A stretch of 8,833 nt of DNA, taken from contig CADBNQ010000255.1 of the NCBI GenBank assembly GCA_902796045.1, positions 1 to 8,833 on the forward strand. Direction: 5' to 3'. Positions 5,953-8,833 of this stretch are shown piece by piece. The stretch's first letter is position 1; each line of letters begins with the position of its first letter. The DNA is from an uncultured Lachnospiraceae bacterium. Its GTDB lineage: Bacteria; Bacillota; Clostridia; Lachnospirales; Lachnospiraceae. Both the position numbers and the translations under genes were made by a program. The notes under the pieces are model-generated. The model had not been told where the DNA came from and ran no database searches. It saw nothing but the letters and a program-made list of their open reading frames with translations.

Positions 5953-8690
5953 ACACTCTCCCTCCTTTCAACGCGCAGACCATATTTTCTATCGTAATGC
6001 GCCTGTATATTATTAATACTAGCATCTCCATTTTCATCGAACACCAGTAATCTCTTACCATTCAGCCAAGCCGATTCCTTCCACGCGTCCGGAATCCGCA
6101 ATTCCTCCTGTATCCCAGATTCGACGACCCAGGACGGCAATCTCAACCTCTGATTTGAAATAGCCCTGCACAACCCTTCCGCAGGACAGTTATTAGTTTC
6201 AAAAGAATCATAGTAGCGCCAAGGGGCTCTTGTTATTCTTACTCCGGATTGGAACAGGGCGATCACCTCAAACGACATATCCCCATTCCTTACCTGCGCA
6301 TTTGCCCGTTCTTCATCTGCAAGTGTTACCGCATCCAGAAAATGATTAATCGTTCTTTCTTTTCCCGGCTGAATGAGCCTAAATGCATCCGCATCCTTCT
6401 TTTCTTTATTCCTTTTCTCTTGAAACTCTCGTTTTGCCTTTGAATACCCCTCTGGTTCAATCTCAAGTCCAACTGTGTCATCATATACATTCTGAACGAG
6501 CATTGATATATCATCCGGAAGAATAAGACGATCTGGCAGCATCGCATCTGTCCTCATCAATAAATACTTCCCATAAACAGCTTCATTCCCTTTATTTGTT
6601 TTTTCACCACTGTCAAGGACATAGCATTTTGCCTTCTTCAAAACCTCAGGTCTATCTTCATCATGAATAATATGTCTGTGCAATCTTCCAATCCTTTGAA
6701 GCAGAAGGTCCATCGGACAGAGATCGGTAATCATAAGATCCACATCAAAGTCAAGTGATTGTTCTATTACCTGTGTTCCAATCACAATACAATCATCACG
6801 GTTTTCCCTCGAAGATTTTCTCCCCAGATGTTCTAAAAGCACGTTTTCCGCAGACTGCCGATCTTCCGCAATAAACCTGGAATGGAGCAGGATCACCTTT
6901 CTGTCTGGAAACGCTTCTGTCACTGCTGCGGCCATCTCCTGTGCTCTCCTAACCGTATTTAAGATTACTGCTGCACAGCCACCATCACGAAGATTGTCTT
7001 TTAGAATCTTTACTACTTCCTGTGTATCATTATTATGACCATCGATGTCAGTCTTTATAATCTTGATGTCACGTCTTATTCCTGAATAAGGAATCTCTTT
7101 TTGATGAACTCCCACTTTATCAGTCCATGTGAGAAGTGGATAACCTTGTGTTTTTCTCCAGGCATCTTCCTTGGCTGATTTGTTGTTTCGAAGATAAGCA
7201 TCAATAAAAGCCGCACGTCTTTCATAAGGAAGTGTAGCACTCAACATGATTACAGGAGTATGATATTCCCCCAGCCACTCCAATGTACGTTCTAGATATT
7301 CATTCATGTAGGCATCATAAGCATGGCATTCATCAATAATTACTACTTTTCCGCTCAAACCAAGATGCCGCAGCATAAAGTGTTTCTGTTTAAGTGATGC
7401 AAGTAATACCTGATCAATCGTACTGATAACAAAATCGGCAAGTAAAGCCTGTTTAGAGCCTTGAAAAAAATCATGAACAACAAGATGAGTATTATCAAAA
7501 TCATCCACTTCACATTTTGCATGCTTTCCTCGCTCCATTATGGAAGAATACTCTTCGTTTAAAACGGCCATACTATGTGCAAGTCTTATACTCAATACAT
7601 TTTGTCCAGGCTGCTTCTCTCCCCATTCAACAACACGCGGTAATATACCATTTGCAGTTGCCTGTGTTGGAAGTGCAAACAACAACCCGCTAATCCGTTC
7701 ATTTTGATACTCTTCTGCTGCGAGCAATGCTGCCTCTGTCTTCCCGATTCCCATTGGTGCTTCCAAAATCATTAAACCCGGATCTGCACTCTCAATCACA
7801 GCCTTAACTGCTGTCTCCTGTATTTCATTCGGTTGGAATCCAAATCTCTCTATCGACAAAGCCCGGATATCATTATTCCGATATGGATGCCAGGAAGGCG
7901 GCAGCTGTATTCTCTCTGCAATACGAGACTCTCTCTCCTCCATATTATCCGGCTTCATCTGCCCATATGAAATCAAGGGAAAATAGTTTTCATTACTTGC
8001 CAACCAATCCGCCATAATAACAAAGCCTGAAAGAATTACCGCTTCAGAATCATTTATCTCCTGTAATATATCTAATGATTCAAACGGTAGTACACTCAGA
8101 GCCCAATTAAAGAACGTTTTTTGTGTTTCAAGCCAGACCTCCCTTCTTGACTTTCCACCCCAAAGGCATAACCCATAATTCAATTCTTTGTAAACAGCTA
8201 ACGGATCATCATGCAGATATTCCTCTATATCTAGTCCTATGTCCGTTCCTTTAGCCCAAGGTTTTCCATGGTGAGCACCAACTACTGCAGCTAGAGATGC
8301 GGGACATCCATTTATCAAAAGCATAACCTCTCCTGCAGCACCATGTGGCAATTCTCCGCTAAGTCTTAACTCCGGATCAGAAATCAGCGGTACATCAAGT
8401 CCCGCTGAAACGATCTTTCTCTTCAGTTCAAAACAGCCTTCCAGAATCCGTGCCTGGAACGCCATCGAAGCTTTTCCGTAATCATGAAATAGCGCTAGAA
8501 ATAGAGCTGTATTCCATATAGTTTCTTCTGATATACGCCTTGTAATTGAGTTTAATGCTCCGCTATTTTTCCACTGCGACAGAAGGTACTTCATCACATT
8601 ATAAGTATCTAGGCAATGCACCCACAGTGGGATCCATTTCGATTCTGCGGGGTCATTCTTCGCCGCTAAATATCTATACAGCTCATCCAT
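5949..8690 (-). CDS. cas3: Cas3 HD nuclease-helicase
   Basis: This 913-residue protein is the type I effector nuclease, loaded by Cascade onto the displaced strand, which it nicks and degrades while moving 3' to 5'. The N-terminal HD domain (1-240) keeps H25, H69-D70 with K73 (FHDYGKA), H116, H140-H141 (GAHHGKPW) and D228 (MADW). The SF2 helicase follows: Walker A EAPMGIGKT (310-318), DECH (453-456), SATLP (484-488), GTQVIEQSLDFD (638-649) and QRIGRLHRH (665-673). A C-terminal domain fills the rest. No key residue is missing. The ATG at 8690 has AGGAG 9 bases upstream. An upstream ATG at 8697 ends in a stop after four codons. It is the first gene of the operon, and its stop overlaps the cas8e TTG start by 4 bases. 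Confidence 0.97.
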   Translation of the reverse strand: MDELYRYLAAKNDPAESKWIPLWVHCLDTYNVMKYLLSQWKNSGALNSITRRISEETIWNTALFLALFHDYGKASMAFQARILEGCFELKRKIVSAGLDVPLISDPELRLSGELPHGAAGEVMLLINGCPASLAAVVGAHHGKPWAKGTDIGLDIEEYLHDDPLAVYKELNYGLCLWGGKSRREVWLETQKTFFNWALSVLPFESLDILQEINDSEAVILSGFVIMADWLASNENYFPLISYGQMKPDNMEERESRIAERIQLPPSWHPYRNNDIRALSIERFGFQPNEIQETAVKAVIESADPGLMILEAPMGIGKTEAALLAAEEYQNERISGLLFALPTQATANGILPRVVEWGEKQPGQNVLSIRLAHSMAVLNEEYSSIMERGKHAKCEVDDFDNTHLVVHDFFQGSKQALLADFVISTIDQVLLASLKQKHFMLRHLGLSGKVVIIDECHAYDAYMNEYLERTLEWLGEYHTPVIMLSATLPYERRAAFIDAYLRNNKSAKEDAWRKTQGYPLLTWTDKVGVHQKEIPYSGIRRDIKIIKTDIDGHNNDTQEVVKILKDNLRDGGCAAVILNTVRRAQEMAAAVTEAFPDRKVILLHSRFIAEDRQSAENVLLEHLGRKSSRENRDDCIVIGTQVIEQSLDFDVDLMITDLCPMDLLLQRIGRLHRHIIHDEDRPEVLKKAKCYVLDSGEKTNKGNEAVYGKYLLMRTDAMLPDRLILPDDISMLVQNVYDDTVGLEIEPEGYSKAKREFQEKRNKEKKDADAFRLIQPGKERTINHFLDAVTLADEERANAQVRNGDMSFEVIALFQSGVRITRAPWRYYDSFETNNCPAEGLCRAISNQRLRLPSWVVESGIQEELRIPDAWKESAWLNGKRLLVFDENGDASINNIQAHYDRKYGLRVERRESV
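5961..5968 (-). promoter_or_regulatory. Ribosome binding site that fixes the TTG start of cas8e
   Basis: The minus strand reads AAAGGAGG, 8 bases before TTG at 5952-5950. It lies within the last codons of cas3, whose TGA overlaps the start (TTGA), an arrangement typical of coupled translation. Confidence 0.8.
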
Positions 8691-8699
8691 ATACCATAA

Positions 8700-8704
8700 C
8701 TCCT
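8700..8704 (-). promoter_or_regulatory. Ribosome binding site of cas3
   Basis: AGGAG on the minus strand stands 9 bases before the cas3 ATG. It supports the start at 8690 over the out-of-frame ATG at 8697-8695. Confidence 0.7.
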
Positions 8705-8733
8705 AACAATGCTCTTAATGACAAGTAACGCTT

Positions 8734-8762
8734 ATTATTAACCTCTTATCCTACTTTGTCCA
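8734..8762 (-). promoter_or_regulatory. Probable sigma-70/sigma-A promoter of the cas operon
   Basis: On the minus strand TGGACA (8762-8757, five of six matches to TTGACA) and AATAAT (8739-8734, five of six matches to TATAAT) are separated by exactly 17 bases. Transcription would start near 8727, leaving a short 5' untranslated region of about 36 bases with the cas3 ribosome binding site in it. The rest of the 143 bases upstream of cas3 (to 8833) is AT-rich and shows no gene or clear operator. Confidence 0.55.
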
Positions 8763-8833
8763 AATAGATGTACGTTGGTATTAGCTTATTTTCGCTATCT
8801 CCGATAATCTGGGACTTAAGTGGAATTACTAGT

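Noticed and set aside
6326..6547. Short minus-strand frame inside cas3
   Set aside because: Out-of-frame reading of the cas3 C-terminal region, with Met/Arg-rich noise composition.
8686..8697. Upstream ATG at 8697 as a leader peptide of cas3
   Set aside because: It gives only four codons (ATG GTA TAT GGA TGA) and sits too close to the AGGAG site.
8763..8833. Palindromes CTTAAG and ACTAGT upstream of the promoter as operators
   Set aside because: Six-base palindromes are expected by chance; no longer dyad or repeated copy accompanies them.

Overview
The window holds a nearly complete type I-E CRISPR-Cas locus, all on the minus strand. In transcription order from the right end it runs: promoter, cas3, cas8e (cse1/casA), cse2 (cas11e/casB), cas7e (casC), cas5e (casD), cas6e (casE), a cas1 remnant, a cas2-dnaQ fusion, and the first repeats of a CRISPR array that leaves the window at base 1. 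The genes overlap or lie within 10 bases of each other, so this looks like one polycistronic operon. No mobile element, tRNA or rRNA was seen.

Strong AAGGAGG-type ribosome binding sites, two well-supported TTG starts, moderate GC content and the Cas2-DnaQ architecture (known from Streptococcus thermophilus type I-E) suggest a Gram-positive bacterium of the Bacillota. The genus cannot be fixed from the sequence.

The interference half (5949-8690 cas3; 1280-5952 Cascade genes) is full length and keeps its recognisable motifs. Cas6e should cut the repeat transcript, Cas8e-Cse2-Cas7e-Cas5e-Cas6e should form Cascade around the crRNA, and Cas3 should degrade the bound target. The adaptation half is broken. 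cas1 stops after 90 codons, just after the conserved WVGEEGVR segment of its N-terminal domain. The DNA then passes directly, in another frame, into cas2 at the conserved LRGDLTKW segment. By comparison with E. coli Cas1e and Cas2, about 0.65-0.7 kb is missing: the whole catalytic domain of Cas1 and the first beta strand of Cas2. The DEDDh exonuclease domain fused to Cas2 is intact. The locus therefore reads as interference-competent but unable to acquire spacers by itself, unless Cas1 and Cas2 come from elsewhere or the deletion is an assembly error.

The array (28-29 base repeat, 61-base period) begins only 12 bases after the cas2-dnaQ stop codon. This leaves no separate leader, so any leader or array promoter must lie inside the end of that gene.
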